A stretch of DNA of 64,000 nt from Apricaphanius iberus (Eukaryota > Chordata > Actinopteri > Cyprinodontiformes > Aphaniidae), in the NCBI GenBank assembly GCA_028564705.1, contig JAPXFQ010000364.1:124001-188000 (forward strand), read 5' to 3'. The position numbers were made by a program, and so were the translations under genes. Positions within the stretch are counted from its first letter, which is position 1; each line of letters starts with the position of its first letter. The notes beneath the pieces are model-generated. The model did not search any database, was not told the DNA's origin, and saw only the letters and a program-made list of their open reading frames with translations. Positions 26,752-39,896 of the stretch are shown in pieces.

Positions 26752-29253
26752 GTATAAATAATGGTATAAATAATTTTTCATCATTTAAAAATTAATCCCA
26801 AGGTTTTATGAAAAACTGAACAGTACAGTCAATGTATTTACAAATGAAAAAGGGCCCTAGTATGGAGATTCCAGTACTGTGGATCCTAGGTTTGGCTAGT
26901 CGTAGAAGTAGTAAGTTTTGTTTCTGGGTGTTGGTAGAGGATTAGACAGGGAATGATTGAAAAGTGAAGCTGCCTACACCTGGTCCTACCTGACTGACAC
27001 AGAAAAGGCAGCAGTTTGCTGCGCCTGTCACTGACATTTGTTATAAATCACTGCCAATTTCATCATTCAAAACTGACAGAGGGGTAAGGCGTGACAAAGA
27101 AGAAAGAAATACACACCTTTCTCCCAATACTGTTTATTCCATTAGTTCTCACTTTGAGCTCAGTTTTCTCCCACTTTTATTGTAGTCTATTTTACACAAT
27201 ACTATTAGGAAAGCTGTGCAGAACCATACACTCTAGGCAGTTTGACTCAGAGGAGCTAGGCTGAAACTTGTCTCAAAAAGCCAATTCACACCAAGTGCAA
27301 GAATATATATGTTTGCTTTGCCTCTTGTGGCCTCAAGCAGTGCACAGACTTAAATTTTATCTGGTCAGATTTTAGGTATCAGTCTCTTGGAATCAATTTG
27401 GCGACAATAGAGAGTGAAAGCTACATTTTCTGGAATTTGGGCCGCCTGATCCATTGATCCTCGAAAGTCAAGATTAAGGGGTGAGAAGTATATTTTGCCA
27501 AATGAAAGCAGTACTCCAAGACGTGTGTATGTGTGTTTGTGTCAAGGTTACTGTTAAGCAAAATTACTGTCTTTTTCTGGCAATGTACAATTAATGTTGA
27601 AGACTACATTTTAAGTTTATTTTCTTTTTATGTATGGCACTCAATGCTCACTCTGGCAACAATATACTTTGTAAAGTTTTCATTTATTTTTTGTAATCAT
27701 GAGCCAATAGACATCCATATTTATTTTTATATCAAACCATTAAATAAACTATCAGCAGAACAATAATTGAGAATTGCTAGTGTCAAAAACAGCTCAGATA
27801 ATCTACTTTGTTTACTTTATCTGATTTTCAAATTTTAATAACCAAGAGCTTGTGTCACCTTTTCCCAATTGCTTCTAAAAAAAAAAGAAAAAAGAAGAAA
27901 AGTATGATATAAAATATCATCATAATGGAAATATTTTTTTAATTGCATATGTTGGGTTAAAATTACAAAATTCATTTCACTTACTAGAAAACAACATATC
28001 CTGGATCAAGTATTTTGTAACAAGCATGTATACAGTCTGAAAACCAAGAAAGCTTTCTGTGTGAGTGTTCTTTAATCTCTTTCACCAATTCTCTGGACGT
28101 ACATCTATAAAAACCTTATGAAATTAAAAAAGACGCTAAGTTTAGTTGGTTTGTGTTTATTATTTGTTGGTTTTAAGTCTTCAAAGAGAATCATTTAAGC
28201 CTACTAAAGTGGATGTCAACTTCTTTACCCTCTTTCATCGTCAGGTGAATGCTTCAGTCTTGGGAACCGGGACAAAACATAATGAGTGACATCAAATAAG
28301 AAGAAAGAAAAGACGCCATAAGTAAGATCCAAACCAGTCAGCCACAGAGTCAAAATGACCTGTCAATGTGTGATGTCGTATTTGCACATAAAAAGCAAAG
28401 CGGTTTAACGTTAAGTGTTTCATATTTTTATACTGCAACAAATAAAGCAGAGGATCAAAGATTTTCCACTATCTCTCATCTATTTTTGTGCTCATTTTCT
28501 CACAACAGCTAGGATGCATAATCACCGATTAAAAGGAAGATAAGTGCTATATTTTGTCATGCGTTTCCTAGAAAGGTGAATTTTAGAATATGCCACCGCA
28601 GAGTGAAGTGTTGGAGGGTAAGCCATTACAGTAATTAAGTGGAAAATAAAGAAAATCAAAAATAGTTTTCGCTTAGGCAGGTTATATATTTATTTCAGAA
28701 GAAGCAGTCCATTTCTCCATGATTTCATGTGGCTATTTTTGATAAGCCTTAAAGAACAGACAACCCTTTGCATGTTTTTTTTTAAAAATGATATGGGTTC
28801 TTTTTTTGTCCTGCCTTTCTATCATATGTGAAAGGGTCACATAATCACTCAGATCCCTGATAAATCATGTCTTCTCTTCTGAAGCCCAAACACCTTCCCT
28901 TGTCTAGCTCAGACTCAACTAGCTGCACAGGCTGATATATGGTTCACAAGCAGTCTGTCTCCTCTCTCTAAAACCATCCTTGGTGGGCAAGTTTAGTTCA
29001 TTAAGCCTCTCACTCTACAAAGCCCAGGTAGAGAGCCAGTCTTATGCCTTGTCTAGTAATACAAGAACAATGAAAAACTTCCTTTATCTAGAGACCACTG
29101 CAGGTGTGTCAGTGTATACCTTTGTGCTCAGAAGGGGCAAATTCAGGTTATATTCTTAAAAAGATTATGGTAGTAGTTTCGCCCAAAACATAAAGCTGGA
29201 AAGCTACACTTACTTTTAATGATCTCTCAAAAGGCAAGCAGCTTGGTGAAAAG
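26752..29253. other. non-coding, no recognised feature
   Basis: No gene or repeat is recognised. Confidence 0.5.
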
Positions 29254-29640
29254 CAGGGATGCACCGATACTGATACTGGACGTGAACAGAGCACGTACGC
29301 CGGCAGCCGCGGTTACGTAAGGCAAGTCTGTTCCAAACCGTTTTTTTGACCAAGTAAAGACAGTGTCCTCGTAAGCAAGGCGCCTCGCATACCCAGGAAC
29401 TGCCTGGGTAGGCGACATTGAGAAACACCCATGTATTCAGCTCTGCTATGAGTTACTCCTGATAATTTATTGTCCTCCGTGTAATAATCCGCTTCAATCC
29501 AGCTAATAGACTGTTGGGAACAAGCGCGCCTAGTTCACATTCAATGTGAATAAACGAGTAAAAAGACAAGGTTACATTGTTTCCAAAATGTGTAGCGGGC
29601 AGGGTCCATTTCACAAAAAACTTTGTTGAGGTGTGCAGGA
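29254..29640 (+). mobile_element. hAT-type element, single end
   Basis: CAGGGATGCACCGATACTGA is a hAT-type terminus related to the 18.4-kb element. It is followed by GC-richer sequence unlike its surroundings up to about 29640. I find no matching right end, so the copy is truncated or its end is eroded. The short open frames on the minus strand here are incidental. Confidence 0.6.
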
Positions 29641-31948
29641 GGACCAACTTTCAACCTACCAATCTGGGACACATGTAAAACATTTATCGCCACATTAAAA
29701 TTACTACTTGATATCAGACAGCTTCAAGTGTATGATTTATGCAGCATTTGGGGGCTTTGCAGTGTGATATGGATTTACAGTGAATGTTTTCTTTTGGAAC
29801 TTTTTTCCCCATGTCGCTGCCTGTTACCTTAACTCCACATCACTGGAGTTCTAACCAAGACAAGGTAACTAACAACCCAGCATGCTCAAACTGTGCTCCC
29901 TCTATCCTCCAGGACATCAAAGTGGACAGGTCAAAACTAGGCCTTTAGAGAGGACCTCTGCGCTTTCTCCAGCACCATGCAGCCTACACAGGGTACACAC
30001 ACAGACCTTCTTCAAACAGTACAGAGGCAAGAGCCTGCTTGAAATTCCTGACAGCAGTGACTCAACCACTCTTAGCAGCCTGGCTCAGCAACCAGCCAGC
30101 AACCCTGGAAACAGCAACTAATGGGATAAAACAGCAAGTCTCTTTTTTAAGGATGCTAGCTACCCAACGCATGTGAATGGCATGGAATAGATGCATGTTT
30201 CCTTGTTTTCGCATTACACATATGAATAAAAAGGGTGAAACATAGTCTAACCCAGTACCAAGACAACACACTGTTCATATAACTATGGTTAGAAGCAGGA
30301 TAAGAGAATGACGTAGAGATTTTAACTTCTCACCCAAAAGCCTTCTTAAAACATGCAGAATCCCTTATTGTGCAAAATGTGGGGGTAAAAATGTTTTACC
30401 CATTTTTCCTTCTGTACCTCACATTTCAGACAAAGGGTTTGCCTTAAGTAAAATCCATAGCTGAATCTATTCTATAGGTAATTTGTTAAACAGGTTTAGT
30501 AAGCTTACATTTACCTAGCCCCCCAGCAATATCAGATCTAATAGGTATCCCAATGAGCTGGATGTCTGGTGCGGTAGTGTTGCTACACACCTGGTTTTCA
30601 TATTTTCTCTATCACACATATCAGTATAAAGCTGTCAGAAAATTCAGGACAATAGAGTTAATGTTTAGAGGGCAGTATATGTTGCCATTTTTGTTTGGTG
30701 TTTTGATGAGGAAGACTGACTGCCAAAGAAATTCTTCAAAGAGTTTCAACCAAACACCTTTGAGTATCCATGGATGGATAATTTACCCAATCACAAAAAA
30801 AAAAACAGGGAAATACTGGTTTACTAAAAATAATTTTAAAATGAGCTAAAAGATTGTTATGCTACTGTTATACAGTACTCTTGCCTAAACATGGGGTCTT
30901 GAGCCATTCTGAAAACCGGGTAGGGCAAACGTCTGCAATCAAACCCCAAAATTTAAATCTAAACTTCTGAAACTACTGACTACACTGGGCATGGTTTAAG
31001 CTTTAAAAAACTAACTAGTTATCTAGTTACACCCTCCATGGTATCCCAGGTCATCCATCTCCGACTACATTCTCAGTCTAAAAAAGAAGTGTAATGGTTA
31101 AAAAAGGCAAATAACTAATATGCTCTCAGGGATTTAAGACACAGATAATGTTAGATCAATGCATAATAAATTAGATTTTCGCTTTTGACCTGTCTTTGGC
31201 AATACAGTTAACAAAGGAGCTAAATATGCCATTTGAAATCAGAGTCCATTTCCTCAGGTCATCCTCCCAAACTTTGAATGATGAAGGCCAAAATATCATT
31301 ATGCTATCCTCTTTACAGTTTAAATGTAAACATTCCCGAAAAATTTGGTCTGCATTTTTTCTACGAGAGACAAGGAGGAATGTGTCCAGGGAATACAAAC
31401 AAAAACTCACAAAGATTTATGATCTATAGGAATAAGTCGGACCTAATTTCTCCTGCATTTTATTTACAATATCCAAATATAAAACTAAATAAAATTCATG
31501 AAACCCATGAAAGTCTAACATTTAAAATGATTATTAATTCAAGATGTTGTGGTTACAAAACCAAATTAACTACATTCAAACCCAGAATGACTGTCGCATT
31601 ATGTAGCGCAAGTGGCTTACTTGTGCATGATGTTGTCGTTTAAACCATTGCAAAAAAACTTAATGACTTTGCAGTGGCCGCATTTAGTAGCTCTTTGTGC
31701 ACGTGTAACAGTCTTAGACATAGCAAAGGAAGAAAACTCAAAGTGAGAATAATGAGGCACGCAAAGGAGTAAAGCTAATGCAGTCAAATACATCACAACG
31801 TCCCTGCTCCACATTTTTTGCCATTACGAGAAAATTAAGGGAAACAAGCAATGCTGTTATCTTTGTGTTCAATTGTGAAGTTGTATCAAAGTGAATGTTA
31901 AAAATAATTTTGTCTGGTTGGAGATGGTTCTGTTCCCTGAATAGAATG

Positions 31949-31993
<45 letters not shown>

Positions 31994-33306
31994 CAGCGTG
32001 CTGTGATAAATACAAAACTGAGCTGTGAAGTGCATTTAGAAAGTCCCTTTCCTTTTCATTGACACTGTAATTACCATTCAAACTAGCCACACTAATTAAG
32101 TCCCCATTTCAAGAAATAATCAGGTTTGTACACAAATCAAGGCTAGCCCCATACACCAAGGAGTGTAAAAGCAAAACAATTACATCCACTGGACATGATT
32201 ATGACTTTTCTGTTTTATCATAAAATGTATTCACATTTATTACATTTTTTTAAGAGTTATTAAATCCCGAAGCAATTTCGCAGCATCACTACACGTTGCT
32301 CGATCAAACTTTGTAAAAGGTTTTTGTTACATTTTAACCATTCCTACTCTAAGGTTCATATTAGATTAATTAAAAGACAACAATTAGTCTAGTCTTGACG
32401 CCTCTTATTTTACTCGCAACACTGACTAAAGATTATAAGTTTTCAAGTTGGGAAAGAATAATAAAAGATCAGAAGAAAAATAGTTCTCAAGCAACGCCAC
32501 CAAATATACATTAACAAACTATAAAAATGACTTGGCTATACATTACAGCTCTTTAAGTGCCAACACAAATTACATGATCCTCAAACTAAATACTACAACT
32601 CGGTTGAGCTGTTATTTATGAATAGAAAAAGGTTAATCCACACGTTCTTTACTTTCAAAAAGGTATTGTGAGTTTTTTTTAAGCAGACAAAATAAAAGAC
32701 ACATAATTGCAACACACAATATAGAGAATCAGTTTTTTTAAGTATTATTGTTGAATCTGAAAAATCTTATTGCTTTGACATGACTAAAAAACAAAAATGT
32801 TGAGACAGAGGGAAAAAACAGCCTTTAAAGGACTGAAGCAATAACTGCAGTCTCTCTAAAGTAATCTTTCTATCCATGCCCTTTACCAATCAGTGGTTAG
32901 TTCCTGTTCCTTTGCCTCTCTTTCCAGTACCTGCTTTATTGTGATGCTAAGCAGTGGGTTTGACATTCAGAAGGGCCCTGCCAAAGGACAGACCAGTGGA
33001 TGCTATCCAGAAGAGAAAGCGTTAATGGGTTCAACTGGAATGGAAAGCATGTGCTAGTCTCCACAGACTGCAGGAGAGAGAAATGTCAAGTATGGCTATT
33101 ACAGAGCAGGCAGCAGCTCACCTGAATGAAAAACAGTCTCAGACCATGCACATTCACAAGCTACAAACCCATACATTAAGGACCTGACAGACAGGAAAAA
33201 TTAACCCATTGCACATTACAAGAAAATTGTATAAGGTGTAATATCTACTTAAACCATTAACATCTCATGTAAAAGGCAACAAAAACAGAGGCGCTTTAAA
33301 AAATAA
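29641..33306. other. non-coding, one microsatellite
   Basis: Holds the (GT)n at 31951. The 121-codon plus frame at 31278-31643 has no recognisable domain and probably arises by chance. Confidence 0.5.
31951..31990. repeat. (GT)n microsatellite
   Basis: About twenty GT units with no interruption. Likely polymorphic. Confidence 0.95.
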
Positions 33307-33480
33307 AGTGCTGTGAAAAAGTATTTGCTCTATTTTAGATTTAATCTTTGTCACGCTTACGTTTCAGAACATCAAATACATTTTAAAGACAGACATGTGT
33401 AAAATAATAAAAAGTTTTAAAGCTGTGAAAACTCACCTGACCCTAAGAGAAAAAAGGAATAATCTCTTTGTAAAGGAATG
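33307..33480 (+). mobile_element. Tc1-like element end
   Basis: AGTGCTGTGAAAAAGTATTT is the terminal sequence of a common fish Tc1-like family. It is followed by the family's TTTGTCACGCTTACGTTTCAGAACATCAAA. Only this end is present; no transposase follows. Confidence 0.7.
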
Positions 33481-36400
33481 AATTTAATATGACGAAACAC
33501 ATTTATTTAAAAGAGGATAATGGTGTAACCTGTAGAATGAAGAAAGCACTACAATGGAACCACACTAACATGAAGCTGGCTAAAGCATTCTTAAAAAAAG
33601 AACAAGACATGAAGAACAGATGAGCAATAAAAGGTGTGCTTCCCCTGCAGGAACATTTTCTGGAATTGGATGAGGTAGTTTTTCTCCCCTCTGCTTTTCA
33701 ATTGAGCATCCAAGGCAAAATCGGAAAAAAATGGGTGCTAATGTACCTAGAAAATAGATCTGGGAGGGAGGTAAGATTCTTTTGGGATAGACCTTGAACT
33801 AAAATAGCTTTGTAGAGCTAGGATGTCATACATTTCTCTCTAGCTGAATATGCCAAGACTGGTTGGAACCCGCCTCTAGAAAGGCATTGATAACATTTGA
33901 CCATGCAAAGACAAGGAGGTACAGACAGTAGAACAATGGATCAATATTCACACAATTTCATTTCAGTAATCTCCCAGTTTATACTGCCATGTAATTCATA
34001 TATTAATTTGAAAGGAAACAGGAAATTATATCCCTGTGAAAATATTCAGCAAAAGAACTGTGGACTTCTTTCAGAGTCTCCACAGAGATGGAGGGGGAGT
34101 AATTATCCCATCTTCTTTTTAAGCGATCACAAATGCCCAGGACTTTTGATTGGACAGATTGAACAAATTTTAAGTAAGTAGGTCCTACAAGACATTTACT
34201 TGGCTCCAAATATGAAACGTCTGTGGATTAAAACAAACTTTCTCTCAGCTAGAACCTGTTTTAATTGCGTTTCAGAGCTTAAAAGCTATGAAATTATCAT
34301 AAATGTATTCAGACAGTAAATTTTATTCAAATTTCTCCTTTTTCCTTACTATTTTTTCCACTGAACAAAGAAAGGAAGAAAAGTCCAAATGCATTCATTT
34401 ATAACTCAGTGTCTACTTACAGATTAAAGTAGGTTTGACTGCAAAAATACAGATCTAATTTTGTACCAGGTACTATGTAACATTTGAAGTGATACAAAAA
34501 TATTTTATGACCAAATCTGAAAGTTAGATTTATTTTTGCTCTGGCCTGCCTTCACAATTATGTCAACTCAGCGGTTTGCAAAACAGGTATATTTTCAAAT
34601 TATTAAGATCTTATTATTATTATTATTATTAAAACTATCAGTCACCATCTTGCCACCACCACAAAGAATACAGATGGTTTCTGTAAGACATTAAATAATT
34701 GTACAACTTTTTGGATAAGGCTGAATGGAATGTGTTCATTTCATATTACTTTCATTTAAAGGTAAAACTTACATCTGTTGAATAGTGCAGAAACTCCAAT
34801 CTAAAGTGTTCAGATATCAGCAGAAATCTGAGACAGCATTGCTTCAGAGGATCACTTCAACTTGTTTTGCTAATTTGCACTCCTGAGGAGTCTAATCAAA
34901 GCTAGTGCCAGACTAATGAAGCCCTTCAGCCCAGAGGCCAGAAGCGCATCCATGGCCCTCTCCTTCAAGGCTGAGTGTGTGTGTGGGGGTGTGTCTAAGT
35001 GCACATAGCTGTACACAGTCAAATGTGTGAACGAATGAGCGCATGGACATAAAAGGATGGCATTGCTGCAAATCAGGAAAGCCAAAACCGCACTCTCTGA
35101 GAGAATCCTGCATCAAACAGATCTTTCTGCCTAAGGGCTGGCCGCCTCGTTTTGTCGGTGTTCAATTTCCCGTTGCTGCACTAAGAGCTTCTGCCTAAGT
35201 GAAAAGACACTCGGCTGTTGGAGTGGCGATAGAAATGACTGCCAGAGAGAGCGACAGAGAGATGAGGCAGTTTGGAAGAACGTGATCATCAGCAGAGTCT
35301 GAAGTGGTCCAGGGAATCAACTGCAGCCGGAGCCTTGATATCCTTTTCTAGTTCTGTGTGAAAATAGTGCACTAGACACTGCTCGCTAAATAAATGATTG
35401 AAGGTAAAACCAACTTTCAATAAAACTTCACCTTTTCTTTTTCAAAATCACCCTTGATGAAATTGTGTCTATTTTTTGTCTTTTAAGTTACAACAGCTAA
35501 GTAGAAACAATCATATCACATGGAAGCAGAAAAGTTTATTTCTGGCAAGGTTCATATTTTAACAATTTGAGGCTGTAGTCAGACAAACAATAAAAGAGAA
35601 CTAACTTTCTAAGAAGCCAAACAAATAAATTAAATATAATATTTGAAAGAAAAATGCTTACATAGAATTTCACCATTTTATCAAAGGTCTGACCAGAGAC
35701 CAATCCTAAGCAGCTCCCCTTAAAGAGAGCACAGATATAAAGGTATGATAATGCTCACTTCCCTCCCAAAATGACACAAGTTCATATAATTATCTCCCTC
35801 GTTACTTCTCTCCCTGACGGCTATGTGACATAGCTGCTGGTACTGGTAAAAGTGGGAGGACCAGATATGTGTGTGTGGTTAGAGCGATAAGACTGCTGTA
35901 AAATTTAATTAGCACAAAGCCATGGTGAAAATGACTTCATTTCTCACTGCATTATTAACTAGAGCACTGTGTAAGAGCCTAGTCTCAATCATTGTAAATA
36001 ACCGGTTTCTTTGAAAAACGAATACAGAAAGCAATAGAGAAAGGGAGGGGAAGCAGAATTGTGGAAAACTTAAAAAAAATATATATATGTGATAAAAAGT
36101 TGTGTAAAAAACAGCTTTGTATTTCGCCTTTTCTCGGCATGTCTTAATGCGGCTTACGTTTTTATCGAAGCATTTAGAAAATGAGAAAGAATGTGAGGGG
36201 ATATCAGAAGTGTGCTGAATAGAAATCCCACATTAGCAGCTTCACCTGCGACTCGGGGACTGAGCTGGTGTGAATGGACTGATTAGGGTCCTTGGCTCAA
36301 CATGCTGAACACAACTTTCTATTTCACGACTCACAGCCCTTATTACAGCCAGGCTTCCTCATAATCCAGCTAAAAGTGGATATCTAAGGAGCCTGATCGG

Positions 36401-36780
36401 CTTAGGACTTGGCCTAAAAACGCTGGACGTACAGCGCAGAGAGAGGGACCAGAGTGCTGAGGTGTTTGCTATCAGCTATTCTTTTTTTTGTTTTTGCCAT
36501 TAATAGTGGTGTCTGCAACAGTGTGTGTAAAACTCAGCTCTTCTTCACACAAACCTCCTCAACATTTCAAGAGAATATATGACACACTGATTCACTTTCT
36601 CATTCTCTACCATTACAAAAGGTAAACAAATAACACAGACAACACATAAGAAGGGTTCACTGCCATTATTATGGTTAACACAACTTCATGTCGACATCAA
36701 GGTTCTGTACATGCACTGAAAAACACTTCTGAAAGACCGACTGCACAACAGCCACGTAAGACGCCATTTTTCAGTGTGTA
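33481..36780. other. non-coding, possible conserved elements
   Basis: Two stretches, about 35090-35340 and 36220-36440, are repeat-free, balanced in composition and unlike their AT-rich surroundings. No exon could be established in either. Confidence 0.45.
34611..34630. repeat. (ATT)n microsatellite
   Basis: Six to seven TTA/ATT units. Confidence 0.9.
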
Positions 36781-37048
36781 ATGCCTCATTCACACCATTT
36801 GTGGGACGTGTGCTGTGGGGTTTCCGTACGACTGTCGAACAGACTGCCGTTTAGACCGTTGGTGGGTTTGTGTGCAGCACATCTCCAGAAATGTACCTAA
36901 CTCTACTTTTAAATCTATATGTACAAAAAACCAGATTGTAAACAAAAGCCCCACTCGCCTTTTCCTGCTTTTGTTGAAGGAAAGTAATTCACTTAGGTTG
37001 TTCTAAAATGGATAGGTACACTCCGTTTTCATGCAGTTTAATATCATT

Positions 37049-38505
37049 AGGGCTGCAACAACGAATCGATAAAATTCGATGATGAAAAGCGTTGACAAAG
37101 AATTTCGTCATCGATTCGTTGTCTAGAGGTCTTACGAGGTCTAATTTGGCAAGCAACTTTTCTTTTTCCGCGTAACCTTTAACAGTCAACGCGAGCAAGT
37201 CGTCACGAAGGCTGAACTTGAGCATTGCAGGAGCAGGTAGACCTAATGGTGCATTCAGACCAAGCCCATGCGTCAGCGTCAGTTGCGGCAAGATTACATG
37301 TAAAGTCTATGGTAGAGTACGACAGAGGTCCGTCAAAGTCTCTGCGGTGCGTTGTGTACGTTGGCTCCGTCAACTTCACTTGCATTACATATGGCAACGT
37401 AGCAACGCAGAAGTTTACCTAGTTGAACTTTTGACGGACCCAACGCAGTTAACGCAGATCAGAGCAATCAGAGCGTCTGACAGCAGTTATGTCACTATAC
37501 ACGTATCTTTAATGAAGCGCGGGTCCAGTGAAAACATTTTCAACAAACGCAGATTTCAAAAATCAGAAATAACACTTACCGAAGACTGATAGACAGGCGC
37601 TCCTAAGGAGGAACAGAGCACCGGTAGTTTGTGTCCTGGTAGGAGATTTAAGCTCCGATGCGGCCGAGGAGGTCGTAAAATTAGGCGCGGGACAGACGGA
37701 AGTACCACTGAAAGCAAACCTCATCCATCAGCATCATAAACGCAAGCATTTTGGAGTCATCAGTGAGGAGAGCTCAGTGTCTTAACTATGTCGTAACTTG
37801 CGAACAAAGGTTACTTTTTAAGTAATGAATTGCAGTGTCTCAGCTAGAGAAATCTGTAAGAGTTTACAAAAGCCACTTACAGCAGTCAAATTTTTTCACA
37901 TACACCAGATTGCGGTTTTCTCAATAAAATTATTACGCGCCAGATCCTGGGCAACTGCACTAATCAAAATATAAGGTCTCATAAAATTGGCTTACACCAA
38001 GCTATGATTACGTTATCAAGTATTTGGCCCGGTATTTGGTTATGCATGACATTTGAGAATGTGTTTAGATCTATTGTGCTACTTTTTTTTCTGTAAGGCC
38101 TTTTAAAAATATTTTTTATTCTTAATTATTTTATATTATAACAGCTGTAAGGTATTTGAGGTGGGAATATTTTGCAATGTTTCGATTTAGATTTTAATCT
38201 TAATTTATTGGGTTTCTAATAGCTCAGGTCACTTTTAAGTAACAAAAATACCCCTTATGTTGGTAATATGGCACATTTGTCCTTGCAGCACTTTGATGAA
38301 GCATAGCCATTTAAAGCTATTGAGAGCTATTGAACAGTTTCTAATAATATTCAGTTATTAAATAAAGTGAAGGAGAGAAAAAAAAAACGTTTCCATAGCA
38401 CTTTTTTAAATTTGTCCCACTAATCCGATTGATCGATTAATCAAGTAGACACCCCACCCGATTCATAGATTATCCAAGCAATGGAGCTAAGTTGTGTGCT
38501 TCGAT
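37049..38505 (+). mobile_element. hAT-type element with AGGGCTGCAAC end, nested
   Basis: The left end AGGGCTGCAACAACGAATCG continues as ATCGAT-rich sequence, typical of a very common fish hAT family. The right side contains CCGATTGATCGATTAATCAA and then decays toward CTAAGTTGTGTGC, a poor match to the inverted terminus. The hexamer ATCATT occurs on both flanks (37043-37048 and 38515-38520). It may be the remains of an 8-bp duplication, but it lies about 10 bp outside the right terminus I infer. No intact transposase is seen; the 123-codon frame at 37218 has no family resemblance. Confidence 0.7.
37241..37480. repeat. internal inverted repeat inside the nested hAT element
   Basis: GTCCGTCAAAG near 37329 returns inverted as CTTTTGACGGAC at 37426-37439, with CAACGCAG-type motifs around both. 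The block is GC-rich and begins with TGGTGCATTCAGACC. It may be a third nesting level (a small MITE) or an internal hairpin of the host element. Confidence 0.4.
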
Positions 38506-38743
38506 AATTTTTTGATCATTACCACTAAATATGTTTGCTATTTCTATAACTTCATTAAAAATGGTTCTGGCATCGGGGACAATATAGACTTGGCACGGAA
38601 GGTTAATTGGGCTCGTATCCCCTCCACGTGTGCACCACAGCTGGTGCAAATGCTCTGATTGGACTCAATGGTTTTTCTTGCACGTGCGTCAGCCGTACGG
38701 ACATCAGACCGCAAATGTTCCACACCCAGGGTGAATGAGGCAT

Positions 38744-39485
38744 CCGATCTGTATTTTAGAAGCAGGACAAGAGGCAAACACCAATAGAAAACCCTGTTCC
38801 AAATCACTACTTTTGTTACACATACGAAACATGTTATTTTATGAGATAGACTATATTCATAATTTTAGCTGTTGTAAAATAAGCTGCCTGCCTTAAAGTT
38901 AAGAGAGGAGGGAAGCATGTGTGGATGGTTGGATCACTTAAAACAAATGTGAGGCAATTAGCTGGCAACAAGCAACACTGAGTGGCCAACAGATCACACT
39001 GTAGTATAATGTGACATGTTCAAATGTAGCTGTATGCATGCATCAAGGGAGTTCACATCAAAACCAAAACAAAAATGTTACAGATAAATCTTTCAGTTCT
39101 GTTCATTACAGCCCACAATTATTATTCCATAAGTCACACAGCACAGGCTAGACCTAATTACACAAGCCACTTTGTTAAGGTGCCCTCTTGCTCCATCTGT
39201 TCATTATAGGAGTGCACACACTCAAACCAGCACACAGCCACCAACTGTAGCCTTTCAAATGGAAAGACAAAGACAAAGGCATGTCAAAGTACGTTTGGCC
39301 ATCTGCATGTACCTTTCACTAAAAGAAGAGTGAAACATCTAAAACGGCATTCAACAATGCTGATTCTGTGACTCAAAGCGACCGGATGACTCTGTACATG
39401 AGTACAAAGTGCAGGACAAATATCCGAGGCAAAAACACATCTTGCTTTGACCCATAAATCTATCAGTGACTTTTTATACAAACAG
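38744..39485. other. non-coding, no recognised feature
   Basis: Short spacer between two transposon clusters. Confidence 0.5.
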
Positions 39486-39610
39486 TAGGGATGCATGTTT
39501 TCCACATTTTGTTTAACTGGTTTTTTAACAGTTAAAAATTGGTTAACCGTAAACAGCCGTAAAACATTTTTTACTGCTGCAGAGTGATGCGCTTTTAATC
39601 ATCTTTTCGT
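39486..39610 (+). mobile_element. hAT-type element, single end (GGTTAACC family)
   Basis: TAGGGATGCATGTTTTCC, followed by alternating AACTGGTTTTTTAACAG and ATTGGTTAACCG motifs, resembles the left end of fish hAT MITEs. No right end is visible before the foldback element at 39897. Confidence 0.45.
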
Positions 39611-39896
39611 TCCAATTGCTTCTTCTGATAGCTTGCAACCAAAGTTGTCTTCTGTGTGTGTTGAAAGGACTGCAGGTCGATGGAATTCTAAAGAGGTTTC
39701 ACATGCAGTTGTTTTTATCAAAATTATTTGTGCAACCAACAGCACAAGACATAATCGTGTCTCTTTCTGCACACGACCAGTGCAGCAGAGCAGAGAGTGG
39801 CACAGACCAATAAACCCCTCTATTTGGTACAGAAGGAAAATAGCTGTCACCAAGGAGAAGCGTCATGGCAGGGACTGTGGGGTCCTCTGTTCTCGG

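Larger units (their letters stand above)
36781..38743. mobile_element. DNA transposon with ATGCCTCATTCAC ends, hosting a nested insertion
   Basis: The left end ATGCCTCATTCACACC and the right end, reverse-complemented ATGCCTCATTCACCCTGG, form terminal inverted repeats. Similarity continues inward (TGTGGGACGTGTGCTGTGGGG against TGTGGAACATTTGCGGTCTG; CCGTACG on both sides). No clear target duplication was found. A hAT-type element occupies 37049 to about 38505, so this element was originally about 500 bp. Confidence 0.72.

Noticed and set aside
31278..31643. Plus-strand 121-codon frame
   Set aside because: No domain, no splice support, and lysine/asparagine-rich composition expected from AT-rich DNA.
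35131..35238. Minus-strand terminal exon candidate: acceptor CTCTCTCTGGCAG, then 35 codons (SFLSPLQQPSVFSLRQK...) to TAG
   Set aside because: The open frame is phase 0, whereas the recognised formin exons need phase 1. In phase 1 it ends after 14 codons. There is no family resemblance, so it is more likely non-coding sequence with a chance acceptor.
37218..37589. Plus-strand 123-codon frame inside the hAT-type element as a transposase
   Set aside because: It reads across the inverted repeat and shows no hAT dimerisation or zinc-finger motif.
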